The notes: generated by a model from the sequence alone, not told the origin. A stretch of 64,000 nt of DNA from Streptomyces spinosus (GCF_020400655.1 NZ_JAINRC010000021.1:1-64000); one strand, 5' to 3'; counted from the stretch's first letter, positions 1 through 9,274 are shown. Numbers and translations are program-made.

Positions 1-315
1 CTGTCAGGCACGTAACCGACGCCCTCGAAGCCCAGATTGGCGTCGTCCTTGCTGCCGGTGTCGAGCTGGGGGAACTGCGACGTCATGTCCCACTGGTGGA
101 CCGGCGTCAGGGTCGATCCGGTCGCGGCCGGGTCGAACTCCATGATCGTGTCCTTGGGAACCGTGTTGTCGGCGTTGTCACGCTCGGACGTCACGTAGAT
201 GTGACCGTTGCCGCCGACCGTCAGGCCCTCGGAGTCCATCTGGCCCGAGCCGCCCGCGAAACGGATCTGTTTGCCGGTCGCGCTCCACGACGGGTCCGGG
301 ACCCACTTGCCGCAG
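1..315 (-). pseudogene. Phytase/esterase-like secreted protein, internal fragment
   Basis: An open minus-strand frame runs from about position 315 to the window edge and reads like the beta-propeller of the esterase-like phytase family (motifs SEGLTVGGNGHIYVTSER, IMEFDP and LGFEGVGY are visible). Proteins of this family are usually exported. The frame has no start: towards its 5' end it meets plus-strand transposase sequence at about 312-318, so the N-terminal part has been lost or separated. The 3' end lies outside the window. The residues shown have no stop and look well conserved, so the break could be recent. I infer a gene disrupted by the neighbouring IS701-type relic; a catalytic role cannot be judged from this piece. 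Confidence 0.6.
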
Positions 316-575
316 GAATGTGGCCTGGACGACTACCAGGTCCGCGGCTGTCCCGGGCGGCACCGGCACATGACCCCGGCCATGGCCGCCCACGCTTGCC
401 TGACCGTCCCGCGAGCCCGCGAGCTGGAAACGGACAAAGCAGAAACGCATCCTCCCAGCTCATCCACCTCAGCCTCGCCGAGATACGACGGCTGATCACC
501 CGCCTCACCGACCGCCGGCCCACACCCGTCGACCGGCACCCTCCGCTGGTCCGACGGTGCGCCGGCCGGTCCGCC
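304..575 (+). pseudogene. IS701-type transposase C-terminal relic
   Basis: Two plus-strand frames together give the C-terminus of an IS701-family DDE transposase. The first, at about 313-450, contains CGLDDYQVR followed by RHMTPAMAAHACLTV. The second, at about 451-570, contains LIHLSLAEIRRLITRLTDRR. Reading both requires a frame change near 445-455. The N-terminal catalytic region is absent. The relic abuts the truncated phytase-like gene, so it marks an old insertion or recombination junction. It cannot make a working transposase. The family assignment rests on recalled C-terminal motifs. Confidence 0.6.
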
Positions 576-637
576 CGTCAGGTCACGCGTACTGGAAGCC
601 CCACAGGTCGGCGCCGCTCAACGTGCCCCTCTGTGGT

Positions 638-1063
638 TCAGCTCTCCTGGTTGGCCGCCCGCACGATCGTCCCCTGCGCCACGGCGACCAGGTGCTCCTC
701 GCCCTGCTCCGAGACGACGTAGACCGAGCACTGGCACACGGCTTGCCGCCGGGTCGTGGCGGTCGCCTCGGCGCGGGCGACGACGAGATCGCCCACGGCC
801 GGCCGAATGTAGTTGATCTTGTACTCGACGGTGAGCGCGTCGCCGCCGAGCGCGAGTCCTCCGGCGAAGGTCAGCGCGTTGTCCGCCAGGTAGCTGAGGA
901 CTCCGCCGTGCACGAAGCCGTGCTGCTGCTGGATCTCGGGCCGGTTGACGACGCGGATCTCGGCCGAGTCCCGTCCTACGGAGATGAGTTCGGCGCCCAG
1001 GAACATGCTGAACGGCTGGGCCTGGAAAATGCTCTGCGCGAAACGGGTGAGGTCCGTGGTCAA
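638..1063 (-). CDS. PaaI-type hotdog thioesterase
   Basis: A 141-residue single-domain hotdog protein of the PaaI/YbgC-like acyl-CoA thioesterase family. These enzymes hydrolyse acyl- or aryl-CoA thioesters in the cytoplasm, often to release trapped CoA. The family signature is visible in the middle: QQQHGFVHGGVLSYLADNA, with the HGG loop and the aspartate on the following helix. A later strand, YKINYIRPAVGDLVV, matches the hotdog core. I chose the TTG at 1063 because AGGACGG lies five bases upstream; a longer open frame exists but has no ribosome site. It is divergent from the FMN/PoxB pair. The substrate is unknown. Confidence 0.85.
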   Translation of the reverse strand: MTTDLTRFAQSIFQAQPFSMFLGAELISVGRDSAEIRVVNRPEIQQQHGFVHGGVLSYLADNALTFAGGLALGGDALTVEYKINYIRPAVGDLVVARAEATATTRRQAVCQCSVYVVSEQGEEHLVAVAQGTIVRAANQES

Positions 1064-1362
1064 GAGTGCCGTCCTGTCGTTCGGGGAGGGGCGGTCGCGT
1101 CCGGGCCGGTGAGCCGCTCGTCGAAGGTCTGCCGCTTCCTGGCGACGGTACGGGACCGGTGGCATCGGCCTACGGTAGCCGTGGTGATCTGCCGGCGGCC
1201 GACGGCCCCCGTGAGCGCACAGCGTCGCCCGTAGGTCCCCGCGTTCCCGCCGTTCCGTTCCGGTGACCCGGCGCCGGGCGGCCGTCGGCCGCGTGCGCCA
1301 CCCTTACGGGTTTCTTGACGAACCACAGGACTGGAAGGCCGACCGAGGGCAATGCGGCAAGG

Positions 1363-2946
1363 GTGACCCGCATTGCGATCGTCGTCCTGACCCTGACACT
1401 CGGCCTCCTCGCGGCCGTCGCCGCGGTGCTGGCATCGCCATGGTGGTGCTTCGGCGCCGTGCCCCTCCTCGCGCTGGGCCTGCTGGGCGCTTGGGACCTG
1501 CTCCAGCGCCGGCACTCGGTGCTGCGCAACTATCCCGTGCTGGGCCACGCCCGCTTCCTCCTGGAACGGATCCGCCCCGAGCTCCAGCAGTACTTCATCG
1601 AGCGGAACTTCGACGGGCGCCCCTTCGACCGGGACGTCCGCACCATCGTCTACGAGCGGGCCAAGGGTACGGACGCCGAACAGCCGTACGGCACCGAACG
1701 CGATGTCTACCTGGCCGGATACGAGTACCTGGTGCCCTCCATGGCCCCGCGCCAGGCGCCGAGCACGCCGCCGCGGGTCCGGATCGGCGGCCCCGACTGC
1801 CGCCACCCCTACGACATGGCGCTGCTGAACGTGTCGGCGATGAGCTTCGGCTCGCTGTCGGCCAACGCGATCCTCGCCCTCAACGGTGGCGCAGCGGCCG
1901 GCGGCTTCGCCCACGACACCGGCGAAGGCGGTCTGTCGGAGTACCACCTGCGACCGGGCGGGGACCTGGTCTGGGAAATCGGCACCGGCTACTTCGGCTG
2001 CCGTACCCGGGACGGCGACTTCGATCCCGCCGAGTTCGCCGACAAGGCCGCGCACGACAACGTCAAGTGCGTCTCCCTGAAGCTGTCGCAGGGCGCCAAG
2101 CCCGGCATCGGCGGCGTCCTGCCCGGGAGCAAGGTCAACGCGGAGATAGCGAAGGTACGCGACGTGCCCCAGGGGCAGACGGTGATCTCGCCGCCGTACC
2201 ACAAGCTGTTCTCCACCCCGCGCGAACTCGTCCGCGCCGTCGCCCGGCTCCGGGAGCTGTCCGGGGGCAAGCCGACCGGGTTCAAGCTGTGTGTGGGCCC
2301 GCGGCAGCAGTTCCTCGCCGTGTGCAAGGCCATGCTGGAGGAGGGCACCGCGCCTGACTTCATCATCGTGGACGGCGGAGAGGGCGGCACCGGGGCCGCG
2401 CCCATGGAGTTCGCCGACCACGTGGGCGCCCCGCTGACCGAGGGCCTGCTCACCGTGCACAACGCCCTGGTCGGCGCGGGACTGCGCGACCGCGTCCGGA
2501 TCGGGGCGAGCGGCAAGATCGCCACCGGCACCGACCTGGTCAAACGCCTCGTCCAGGGCGCCGACTACGGCAACGCCGCACGAGCGATGATGTTCGCCGT
2601 CGGCTGCATCCAGGCCCAGCGGTGCCACACCAACACCTGCCCCAGCGGCGTGGCCACCCAGGACCCCCGGCGCGCCCGCGCCCTGGACGTGCGGGACAAG
2701 GCCCCACGCGTGCGGCGCTTCCAGGAGGCGACCGTGGCCAGCGCCCTGGAGATCATGGCGTCCATGGGGGTCACCGACCCCGCCGACCTGCGCCCGCACA
2801 TGCTCCGCCGGCGCATCGACCCCCGCACCGAACGCTCCTACGAGGAGCTGTACGAGTGGCTGGAGCCCGGACAGTTGCTCGCCGAGCCGCCGGAGGCCTG
2901 GGCGGCCGACTGGAAGACCGCCGACCCCGACCGTTTCACCGTCTGA
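1363..2946 (+). CDS. Membrane-anchored FMN-binding glutamate-synthase-like protein
   Basis: A 527-residue protein with two predicted N-terminal membrane helices (about residues 1-45) followed by the FMN/TIM-barrel domain of glutamate synthase large subunits (GltS domain, PF01645). Seen: SAMSFGSLS, the FMN loop IIVDGGEGGTGAAP, and a C-rich segment CIQAQRCHTNTCPSGVA resembling the Fe-S site of glutamate synthase. The amidotransferase domain is missing, so it is not a stand-alone glutamate synthase. Stand-alone proteins of this type are widespread but poorly characterised flavin oxidoreductases. GTG at 1363 places the start just before the first helix; a TTG at 1315 is an alternative. The stop is 14 bases before poxB, so the two are probably cotranscribed. 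Confidence 0.85.
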   Translation: MTRIAIVVLTLTLGLLAAVAAVLASPWWCFGAVPLLALGLLGAWDLLQRRHSVLRNYPVLGHARFLLERIRPELQQYFIERNFDGRPFDRDVRTIVYERAKGTDAEQPYGTERDVYLAGYEYLVPSMAPRQAPSTPPRVRIGGPDCRHPYDMALLNVSAMSFGSLSANAILALNGGAAAGGFAHDTGEGGLSEYHLRPGGDLVWEIGTGYFGCRTRDGDFDPAEFADKAAHDNVKCVSLKLSQGAKPGIGGVLPGSKVNAEIAKVRDVPQGQTVISPPYHKLFSTPRELVRAVARLRELSGGKPTGFKLCVGPRQQFLAVCKAMLEEGTAPDFIIVDGGEGGTGAAPMEFADHVGAPLTEGLLTVHNALVGAGLRDRVRIGASGKIATGTDLVKRLVQGADYGNAARAMMFAVGCIQAQRCHTNTCPSGVATQDPRRARALDVRDKAPRVRRFQEATVASALEIMASMGVTDPADLRPHMLRRRIDPRTERSYEELYEWLEPGQLLAEPPEAWAADWKTADPDRFTV

Positions 2947-2960
2947 CCTGGAGGACCGAA

Positions 2961-4724
2961 GTGGCCCGTACTGTCGCCCGTGTCATCGTGGACGCCCTGA
3001 GCGAACTCGGCGTGCGCCAGGTGTTCGGCGTCGTGGGGGACGCCCTGAACCCCTTGACGGACGCCTTGCGCACCACGGACGGCGTGGAGTGGGTGGGATG
3101 CCGGCACGAGGAGGCGGCGGCGTTCGCCGCGAGCGCCCAGTCGCAGCTCAGCGGCACCCTGGGCGTGTGCATGGGCACGGTCGGACCGGGCTCCGTGCAC
3201 CTGCTCAACGGGCTGTACGACGCGGCCAAGAGCCACGCGCCGGTACTGGCCATCGCCGGTCAGGTGCCGCTCGGTGAACTGGGCAGCGACTACTTCCAGG
3301 AGGTCGACAACGACGCCCTCTTCAGCGACGTGGCCGTTTTCCGCGCGACCGTCACCTCGCCCGACCAGCTGCCGCACCTGCTGGAGCTGGCCGTGCGCAA
3401 CGCGTTCGGCCGCAAGGGCGTGGCCGTCCTGACGGTGCCGGGCGACCTCGGCGACCGCGAGCTGAGCACGGACCGCCCGGCCCGCTTCTCGCTGAACTCG
3501 CCGGTGACCCGGCCGGAGGAGCCCGCCGTGCGCGAGGCGGCCGAGCTCCTCGACCGCGCCGAGCGGGTCACGCTGCTCGTCGGGCGGGGCGCCCGCCAGG
3601 CCCGCGAGGACGTCCTCGCCCTGGCCGACCGGCTGGCCGCGCCGATGGTCCTCACCCTCAAGGCCAAGGAGGGCTTCGAGGGCGACGCCAACCCCTTCCA
3701 GGTCGGCCAGACCGGACTGATCGGCAACCCGGCCGCCGCCTCGGCCCTTGAAGAGGCGGACACCCTGCTGCTCCTGGGCACCGACTTCCCCTACCGGGAC
3801 TGGTATCCCGAGGGGAAGACCGTCGTGCAGGTGGACACGGAGGCGACCCACATCGGGCGGCGGGTACCGGTCGAAGTCGGCCTCGTCGGCGACACGGGCG
3901 CGACCGTCCGCGATCTGCTCACCCACCTCGCCGCCCCCGCGCCCGGGACGGACGGCGCGCGGGACCGCTCGCACCTGGAGAAGGCGCGGAAGCGATTCCA
4001 GGAGTGGCGCACCGGTCAGGCGCGGCTCGCCGACCCGTCGCACGACAAGGGTCTGATCGGTCGGCTGCGGTCCACGTTCGACAACCGTTCCGATGACATC
4101 CGCCCCGAGGCGCTGGCGGCCGTGGTGGACCGGCTCGCCGCGGACGACGCGGTCTTCACATCCGACACCGGCATGGCGACGGTGTGGCTGTCGCGGTTCG
4201 TCGAGATGCGCGGCGAGCGGCAGCTGATCGGCTCCTACAACCTCGGTTCGATGGCCAACGCGATGCCGCAGGCGCTGGGCGCCCAGTGCCTGGACCGGGA
4301 GCGGCAGGTCGTGGCCTTCTGCGGGGACGGGGGGCTGAGCATGCTGCTGGGCGACCTGATGACGCTGAAGACGCACCGGCTCCCCGTCAAGCTCGTCGTC
4401 TTCGACAACCGCCGCCTGGGCATGGTCAAACTGGAGCAGGAACAGGCAGGGCTGCCGGAGTTCGGCACGGTGCTGGACAACCCGGACTTCGCCGCCGTCG
4501 CCGAGGCCATGGGCATCCCCGGCATCCGCGTCACCGAACCGGCCGAACTGGAGAAGGCCGTGCGCCGCGCCTTCGACACGCCGGGTCCGGTGCTGCTCGA
4601 CGTGCTCACCAACCCGGACGAGGTCGCGGTCCCGGCCAAGCCGACCGTCGAGCAGGGCTGGGGGTTCGCGGTGGCCAAGGTCAAGGAGATCGTCCGCAGC
4701 CACGGGGACGACGGCACCGCCTGA
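2961..4724 (+). CDS. poxB: Pyruvate dehydrogenase (quinone) / pyruvate oxidase-like ThDP enzyme
   Basis: A 587-residue thiamine diphosphate enzyme of the PoxB/acetolactate-synthase fold. The three domains are in order: N-terminal PYR domain with the catalytic glutamate in CRHEEAAAF (Glu50), a central FAD/nucleotide domain, and a C-terminal PP domain with the ThDP/Mg motif GDGGLSMLLGD (about residue 454) ending at the FDNRRLG element. PoxB oxidatively decarboxylates pyruvate to acetate and passes electrons to membrane quinone. The start is GTG 2961 behind GGAGG at 2951-2955. It follows the membrane FMN protein by 14 bases, which suggests a shared redox function. A hairpin terminator follows. 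A related 2-oxo-acid decarboxylase activity cannot be excluded. Confidence 0.87.
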   Translation: MARTVARVIVDALSELGVRQVFGVVGDALNPLTDALRTTDGVEWVGCRHEEAAAFAASAQSQLSGTLGVCMGTVGPGSVHLLNGLYDAAKSHAPVLAIAGQVPLGELGSDYFQEVDNDALFSDVAVFRATVTSPDQLPHLLELAVRNAFGRKGVAVLTVPGDLGDRELSTDRPARFSLNSPVTRPEEPAVREAAELLDRAERVTLLVGRGARQAREDVLALADRLAAPMVLTLKAKEGFEGDANPFQVGQTGLIGNPAAASALEEADTLLLLGTDFPYRDWYPEGKTVVQVDTEATHIGRRVPVEVGLVGDTGATVRDLLTHLAAPAPGTDGARDRSHLEKARKRFQEWRTGQARLADPSHDKGLIGRLRSTFDNRSDDIRPEALAAVVDRLAADDAVFTSDTGMATVWLSRFVEMRGERQLIGSYNLGSMANAMPQALGAQCLDRERQVVAFCGDGGLSMLLGDLMTLKTHRLPVKLVVFDNRRLGMVKLEQEQAGLPEFGTVLDNPDFAAVAEAMGIPGIRVTEPAELEKAVRRAFDTPGPVLLDVLTNPDEVAVPAKPTVEQGWGFAVAKVKEIVRSHGDDGTA

Positions 4725-4747
4725 CGCGTGGGGCGGGTGCGTGGGGC

Positions 4748-4781
4748 GGCCCCGCCGGCCGGTTCGGTGGCCGGCGGGGCC
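4748..4781 (+). terminator. Perfect 13-bp stem terminator after poxB
   Basis: GGCCCCGCCGGCC at 4748-4760 pairs perfectly with 4769-4781 around an 8-base loop, 24 bases after the poxB stop. No T-tract follows, which is usual for terminators in high-GC actinobacteria. A separate small dyad, TGTAC-GT-GTACA, lies at 4807-4818. Nothing else in the 317-base gap up to the next gene looks coding. Confidence 0.75.
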
Positions 4782-5041
4782 GGATGTCCGGTCATAGCGG
4801 CCCGGTTGTACGTGTACAGCAACCAGGGCCGCGCGGACGCCGACCGCAGCCACATCTGCCCGCATCGGCTCGAGCACCCTTCACGCTAGGGCGGTGGGTA
4901 ACCGCGCGTGTACCGATCTGATGCGGATTTGGCCGACCGTTCGGGGCCTCCCTGTAGGTAGCCCGGTCGTGTTGTGAAAGTGGAGGGATGGGTTCACGGC
5001 GTCCACGAAATTGTCGGGTGGCTGGTGATGTTGACCACGTC

Positions 5042-5500
5042 ATGACTCAAGGACCAGCGCCTCGCCCACTGTCCGACGAAGCTCTCTCCAACCTGCTTGG
5101 CAAGCAGCAGTTCGGCACGCTCGCCACTGTCAAGCGCAGTGGCCATCCGCACCTGACCACCATGCTGTACAGCTGGGACTCCGAGGCCCGCATCGTGCGG
5201 TTCTCGACGACGGCCGACCGCATCAAGGTCGGGCACCTGCGGCGCGACCCGCGTGCGGCGCTGCATGTGCAGGGCGGTGACGTGTGGTCGTTCGCCGTCG
5301 CCGAAGGCGAAGCCGAGGTCTCCGAGATCACGAGGGTTCCTGGCGATGCGGTTGGTCGGGAGCTGCTCGGGATGATTCCTCAGGCCGCGAAGCCGGAGAA
5401 TGAAGACGCGTTTCTGGAACAGTTGGTCGCCGAGCGCCGAGTGGTCATCCGGTTGAAGGTGGACCGGCTGTACGGAACCGCGCTCGACATCAACGGCTAG
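5042..5500 (+). CDS. PPOX-class (probably F420-dependent) flavin-fold oxidoreductase
   Basis: A 152-residue split-barrel protein of the pyridoxamine-phosphate-oxidase-like superfamily. The N-terminal signature LLGKQQFGTLATVKRSGHPHLTTMLY is typical of the PPOX class reported to use cofactor F420 in actinobacteria. The core continues through VRFSTTADRIKVGHLRRDPRAALHV and ends RLYGTALDI. The fold binds FMN or F420 at a dimer interface and reduces or oxidises small substrates. I chose ATG 5042 because the conserved domain begins right after it; ATG 4988 sits directly against GGAGGG, too close for normal initiation. It stands alone between a terminator and an IS5 relic. Substrate unknown. Confidence 0.82.
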   Translation: MTQGPAPRPLSDEALSNLLGKQQFGTLATVKRSGHPHLTTMLYSWDSEARIVRFSTTADRIKVGHLRRDPRAALHVQGGDVWSFAVAEGEAEVSEITRVPGDAVGRELLGMIPQAAKPENEDAFLEQLVAERRVVIRLKVDRLYGTALDING

Positions 5501-5521
5501 GACGTATCGGGTTCGCGCTGG

Positions 5522-5945
5522 TCATAGCCACTCGTTGAGGGCGGCGACCAGCACGGTGGCGTGATGGCGAACGGCGAGCTTGTCGTACCTCGTGGCGACT
5601 GCGCGATGGCGTTTCAGCCGGTTGGTCCCGCACTCGGCGGAGTGCCGGTGCTTGTAGTCGTCCTGGTCGAACTTGGGCGGGCGGCCACCGTGGGATTCAA
5701 GCTTCTTGCGGTTGCGGACCTGGTCGGCCTCCTCCGGGATGGTGCACCGCACGCCGTGTCTGCGCAGATAGGCACGGTTCGCGCGCGAGCCGTAGGCCCG
5801 GTCTGCGCGGGCGTTGTCGGGCCGGGAGCGCGGTCGGCCCGGCCCGATTCGGGGCACGTGGACGGCGCCCAGGACCGGCTGGAACTGGGGGCTGTCGTGC
5901 CGCTGGCCGGCGGTGATGAGCAGGGACACGAGGCCCGAGCCCGCG
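5522..5945 (-). pseudogene. IS5-family transposase C-terminal relic
   Basis: The frame reads the C-terminal DDE portion of an IS5-group transposase: SLLITAGQRHDSPQF, then a conserved R/D-rich segment with RADRAYGSRANRAYLRR, RCTIPEEADQ, GRPPKFD, ECGTNRLKRHRAVATRYDKLAVR and the terminal ALNEWL. Towards 6080 the sequence still looks IS-derived but changes frame and degenerates, and no N-terminal half or start remains. It lies antisense just after the PPOX gene and upstream of the Tat flavoprotein gene, so it probably arrived between two host genes and then decayed. Confidence 0.75.
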
Positions 5946-6133
5946 AGGCGGTGACCGGGACGCGTCCTCCTCGCGGCCGCCAGCCGTCCAGCAGACAGCG
6001 ATGGTGGGCAGCCGGCCCCTGCGGGCAGGGACGTCCGCGCCCTTGGGCGGCTCCGTCCGTGATGGTGAGGATGCTGTGGAGGACGGGAAAGCGGCTTCCG
6101 GGCTCCCGGAACCCTCTTTACTCTCCCGGAACC

Positions 6134-7951
6134 ATGGCAACAGAACACGCGCAGCGGCCTCAGCCGAACGCGGGGCATTCCCGCCGACGTTTCCTCACGG
6201 CCGCCGGTGGCGCGGCCGGCACGACCGTGTTACGGCCTGCAGCGTCGGCAGCCGCGGCCACATCCTCCCGTCGGCGCGTCGCCGTCCTCGGCGGCGGTGT
6301 CTCCGGGCTCAGCGTCGCCCATGAACTCGCCGAACGCGGCTACGCCGTCACCGTCTATGAGTACTACGACGCCCTCGGCGGCAAGGCCCGCTCGATGGAC
6401 GTTCCCGGCATGGCCACCGACGGGCGCAGGCTCCTGCCCGGCGAGCACGGCTTCCGCTTCTTCCCCGGCTTCTACCGGAACCTCCCGGACACGATGCGTC
6501 GTATCCCCTTCCCCGGCAACACCCACGGCGTCCACGGCAACCTCCGCAATGCCACCGAGGAGTTGTTCGCCCGCGGCTCGGGCCGCCCCGACCTGCACTT
6601 CCCGCTGCGCCGCAGCACGACCCCGCCGGCCCCCGGTGACATCACGGTGCCCTGGCTCCGCGACCAGATCCTGTCCGTCCTGGATGTGGGCACCCGCCTG
6701 CCCGCCCACGAGGTCGCCTACTTCACCGACCGTATCCTCGTCCACCTCACCAGTTGCGACGCACGCCGTGAGGACCAGTGGGAGAGGGTCGCCTGGTGGG
6801 ACTTCATCCGCGCGGGAGAGATGAGCAGGGAGTACCAGACGTTGCTCGGCATCGGGCAGACCCGCAACCTCGTCGCCACCCGCGCCGAGGTGGCGTCGAC
6901 CAGGACCGTCGGCCGTGTCATCATCGAGGCGCTGATCCTGTGGGGCCTGCTAGGCCGCGGGCTGGACGGCGACGCCGACATCGACCGCGTCCTGAACGCT
7001 CCCACCAGCGAGGCGTGGATCGACCCCTGGGAGGCGCATCTGCGCTCCCTCGGTGTCGACTTCGTGACCGGCACGCAGGTATTGGAGGTCGGCTACGAAG
7101 GCGGACGGGTGACCGGCGTCCGCGTCGCGGATCGCGACGGTGGCCACGAGCGCGTGATCACCGCCGACCACTACGTCTCCGCGATGCCCGTCGAACACGC
7201 CCGCGCCACCTGGGGCAGGACCCTGCGCGCCGCCGACCCGCAGCTCGGCCGGTGCGACGCGTTGCAGACGGACTGGATGACCGGCGTGATGTTCTACCTG
7301 CGTACGCCCACCCCCGTTGTGCACGGTCACATCAACTGCCTCGACTCGCCCTGGTCGGTGACCGCCATCGGCCAGGCCCAGTTCTGGGACGTACGCGACT
7401 TCTCCCGCGACTACGGCGACGGGCGGGCCCATGACTGCCTCTCCGCGATCATCTCAGAATGGGACAAGCCAGGCATCTTGTACGGCAAGACGGCCAAGAA
7501 GTGTACGCGGGACGAGATCGTCGCCGAGCTGTGGGCGCAGCTGAAGGACGGACTGAACGACACGGGCAAGACCACGCTCAGGGACGAGGATCGTCTCGGC
7601 TGGTTCATGGACCCGGCAGTCACCGGCCTGGGCGGCCCCGACCCGCATAACCGCGAACAGCTTCTCATCCACCCGGCGGGCACGCTCTACCATCGTCCCT
7701 CCGCACGGACGAGAGTGCCGAACTTCTTCCTAGCGGGCGACTACATCCGCACCGACGTGGACCTGGCGACCATGGAAGGCGCCAACGAGTCCGCGCGGCG
7801 AGCCGTCAACGCCCTGCTGGACGCGGACCGTTCGGACGCCGAGCGGTGCCGGGTGTGGGAGCTGTACCGGCCGCCGGAGATGGAGCCCCTGAAGCGAATC
7901 GACGAGGTGCGCCACAGGCTGGGGCTGCCCAATACGTTCGACCTGGGGTGA
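6134..7951 (+). CDS. Tat-exported FAD-dependent oxidoreductase (amine oxidase/phytoene desaturase fold)
   Basis: A 605-residue flavoprotein. Residues about 16-45 form a twin-arginine signal (SRRRFLTAAGGAAG) with an alanine-rich end, so export of the folded protein is expected. The dinucleotide-binding motif VAVLGGGVSGLSVAHELAERG starts near residue 49 and is followed by a GG-doublet (ALGGKARS). FLAGDYIRTDVDLATMEGANESARRA near the C-terminus is the second FAD-binding element. The family includes phytoene desaturases, hydroxysqualene dehydroxylases and amine oxidases; a specific substrate cannot be named. ATG 6134 is the first start that keeps the Tat motif near the N-terminus; the long open frame upstream is antisense to the IS5 relic. 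Confidence 0.82.
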   Translation: MATEHAQRPQPNAGHSRRRFLTAAGGAAGTTVLRPAASAAAATSSRRRVAVLGGGVSGLSVAHELAERGYAVTVYEYYDALGGKARSMDVPGMATDGRRLLPGEHGFRFFPGFYRNLPDTMRRIPFPGNTHGVHGNLRNATEELFARGSGRPDLHFPLRRSTTPPAPGDITVPWLRDQILSVLDVGTRLPAHEVAYFTDRILVHLTSCDARREDQWERVAWWDFIRAGEMSREYQTLLGIGQTRNLVATRAEVASTRTVGRVIIEALILWGLLGRGLDGDADIDRVLNAPTSEAWIDPWEAHLRSLGVDFVTGTQVLEVGYEGGRVTGVRVADRDGGHERVITADHYVSAMPVEHARATWGRTLRAADPQLGRCDALQTDWMTGVMFYLRTPTPVVHGHINCLDSPWSVTAIGQAQFWDVRDFSRDYGDGRAHDCLSAIISEWDKPGILYGKTAKKCTRDEIVAELWAQLKDGLNDTGKTTLRDEDRLGWFMDPAVTGLGGPDPHNREQLLIHPAGTLYHRPSARTRVPNFFLAGDYIRTDVDLATMEGANESARRAVNALLDADRSDAERCRVWELYRPPEMEPLKRIDEVRHRLGLPNTFDLG

Positions 7952-8466
7952 GTCGGACACCGACATCACCGGACGTACCCAGCTCCCCCACCTCCTCCAC
8001 ATCGCCGCCGCCCTGGGAGACAATCCGTGGCGGCGGCACCGAACAGCTGCCGGCGCTCCACGCTATTGGAGCCGGACGGCAGTACGCCAGCACACCGGGA
8101 CGGTTCGGCTCCTGCCAGTTCGGTGTGGTCGCCGCGTACGCCACCGGAACGGGTCGGGTCCTGGTCGACCAGGGACCGCACCGGAACCAAAGGCCTACGG
8201 GTCCACGGCTGAGCCACGGCCAAGCTGCCCGCCAACCTCGTCTTCGATCACTCTCCTGCCCCACCCACGAGCCGGTCTGTTCGGTTTCTCTGGCAGCAGC
8301 AGGTGCCGGAAGTTCCCGGATCCGTCCGGTACGGGGGCGGCCGCGGGCCGGCAGGGCGACCGGCGGACCGGGCACCAGCCGCCGGCCCGTCTCGGACAGT
8401 CCCGCAGGGTTGCGGGGGCGCCCGGGGGCTCGGCCCGGCAGCAGATACCGCGACCGGCCAGCCGCG
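7952..8466. other. Gap of about 515 bases without a supported gene
   Basis: No frame here shows a start with a ribosome site or a recognisable domain. One short stretch at about 8221-8262 reads KLPANLVFDHSP on the plus strand. It resembles the conserved end of polyketide-synthase acyl-carrier domains, but a stop lies just upstream and the match is too short to call. Confidence 0.5.
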
Positions 8467-8612
8467 TCACCCGAGTGGGACGTGCGCTGGAGTCAAGGGC
8501 CCAGCATCCAGATGGGCGGCGATGCGCGTGATCGTCCCGATGTTGTCCTCGAACAGATACGCCCGCATGCCCGCCGCCCGGGCGGCCTCAACGTTGACTG
8601 CGACGTCGTCCC
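8467..8612 (-). pseudogene. HAD-type hydrolase C-terminal fragment
   Basis: The last 48 codons of a minus-strand frame read DDVAVNVEAARAAGMRA followed by YLFEDNIGTI. This is the motif IV region and end of HAD-superfamily (subfamily IA) phosphatase-like hydrolases, in which the paired aspartates bind magnesium. The frame ends with a normal TGA at 8467. Upstream of 8612 it runs into plus-strand integrase sequence, so the catalytic N-terminal part is gone. It is too small to fold alone and is a relic. Confidence 0.55.
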
Positions 8613-8621
8613 ACCGGGGAC

Positions 8622-9235
8622 CGTGCGGCTCCACCTGGCCGACGGGGTACCGCTGTCGCGGCCGGAGGAACAGGTCTTCGAGGCGATGCTCGACGGTCGG
8701 CGCAACCGGCAGCTGGCGCGGAACCTGGCGTTGTCGACCAGCAACGGACGAAAGCGGAAGGTGCGGGCGTTCGCCGCGCACGCGGATGCCTTTCCGTGGA
8801 GCTGGTCCTCGATGCCGGCGGACGAGTGGTCCGGTGACTTGCGGGCGGTCCGTGGCTGCGTCCGCTCGACGCTGAGCGGCTACCAGGTGGCGGTGCGCCT
8901 GTTCTGCGATCACGCCACCGACCCGGCCTGCGGCTGGGCGGCTGGGTGTGAGCGCCGCTTCGGCACCCATCCGATCCAGGTGTGTCACGAGTGGAATACC
9001 GCCGTGCACATGCAGGAGTGCGGAAGCCATGGCACCTCGGCTTCGCCACCTCGGCTTCCCGACCCGGCCAGGACGCACAGCGGCGATCCGCCGACTCGTC
9101 CTCCAGGCCCCGGCCGGGCGGTCGCCCGGATGCTCGGCCACAACGACGACCACGCCACCCGGATGGCCGAAGAGGCTGGAGGAACTCGGCGTCACCATGC
9201 CCCCGGTGACCAGCGGCGGTGGCTACCGCCCGTCA
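8622..9235 (+). pseudogene. Tyrosine recombinase (integrase) relic with internal deletion
   Basis: At 8640-9010 one frame gives the N-terminal SAM-like DNA-binding region of a Streptomyces-type phage/transposon integrase (PEEQVFEAMLDG, RKVRAFAAHADAFPW, SGYQVAVRLFCDH, HPIQVCHEWNTAVH). At about 9080-9230 a frame-shifted C-terminus follows (RRLVLQAP, then VARMLGHNDDHATR and GTRRHHAPGD). The catalytic core with the R-H-R-Y residues is missing between them. The gene therefore carries a large deletion plus frame changes and is non-functional. It joins directly to a HAD fragment, marking another rearrangement point. Confidence 0.6.
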
Positions 9236-9274
9236 GGCGCTGCTTGACCTTGCCGCTGGCGGCAGGGTTGCACG

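Noticed and set aside
1060..4877. Two long minus-strand frames opposite the FMN protein and poxB
   Set aside because: The plus-strand genes carry all family motifs; the minus frames have none.
8221..8262. Acyl-carrier domain of a polyketide synthase
   Set aside because: Only about 12 residues resemble the motif, a stop lies just upstream, and no other synthase sequence is present.
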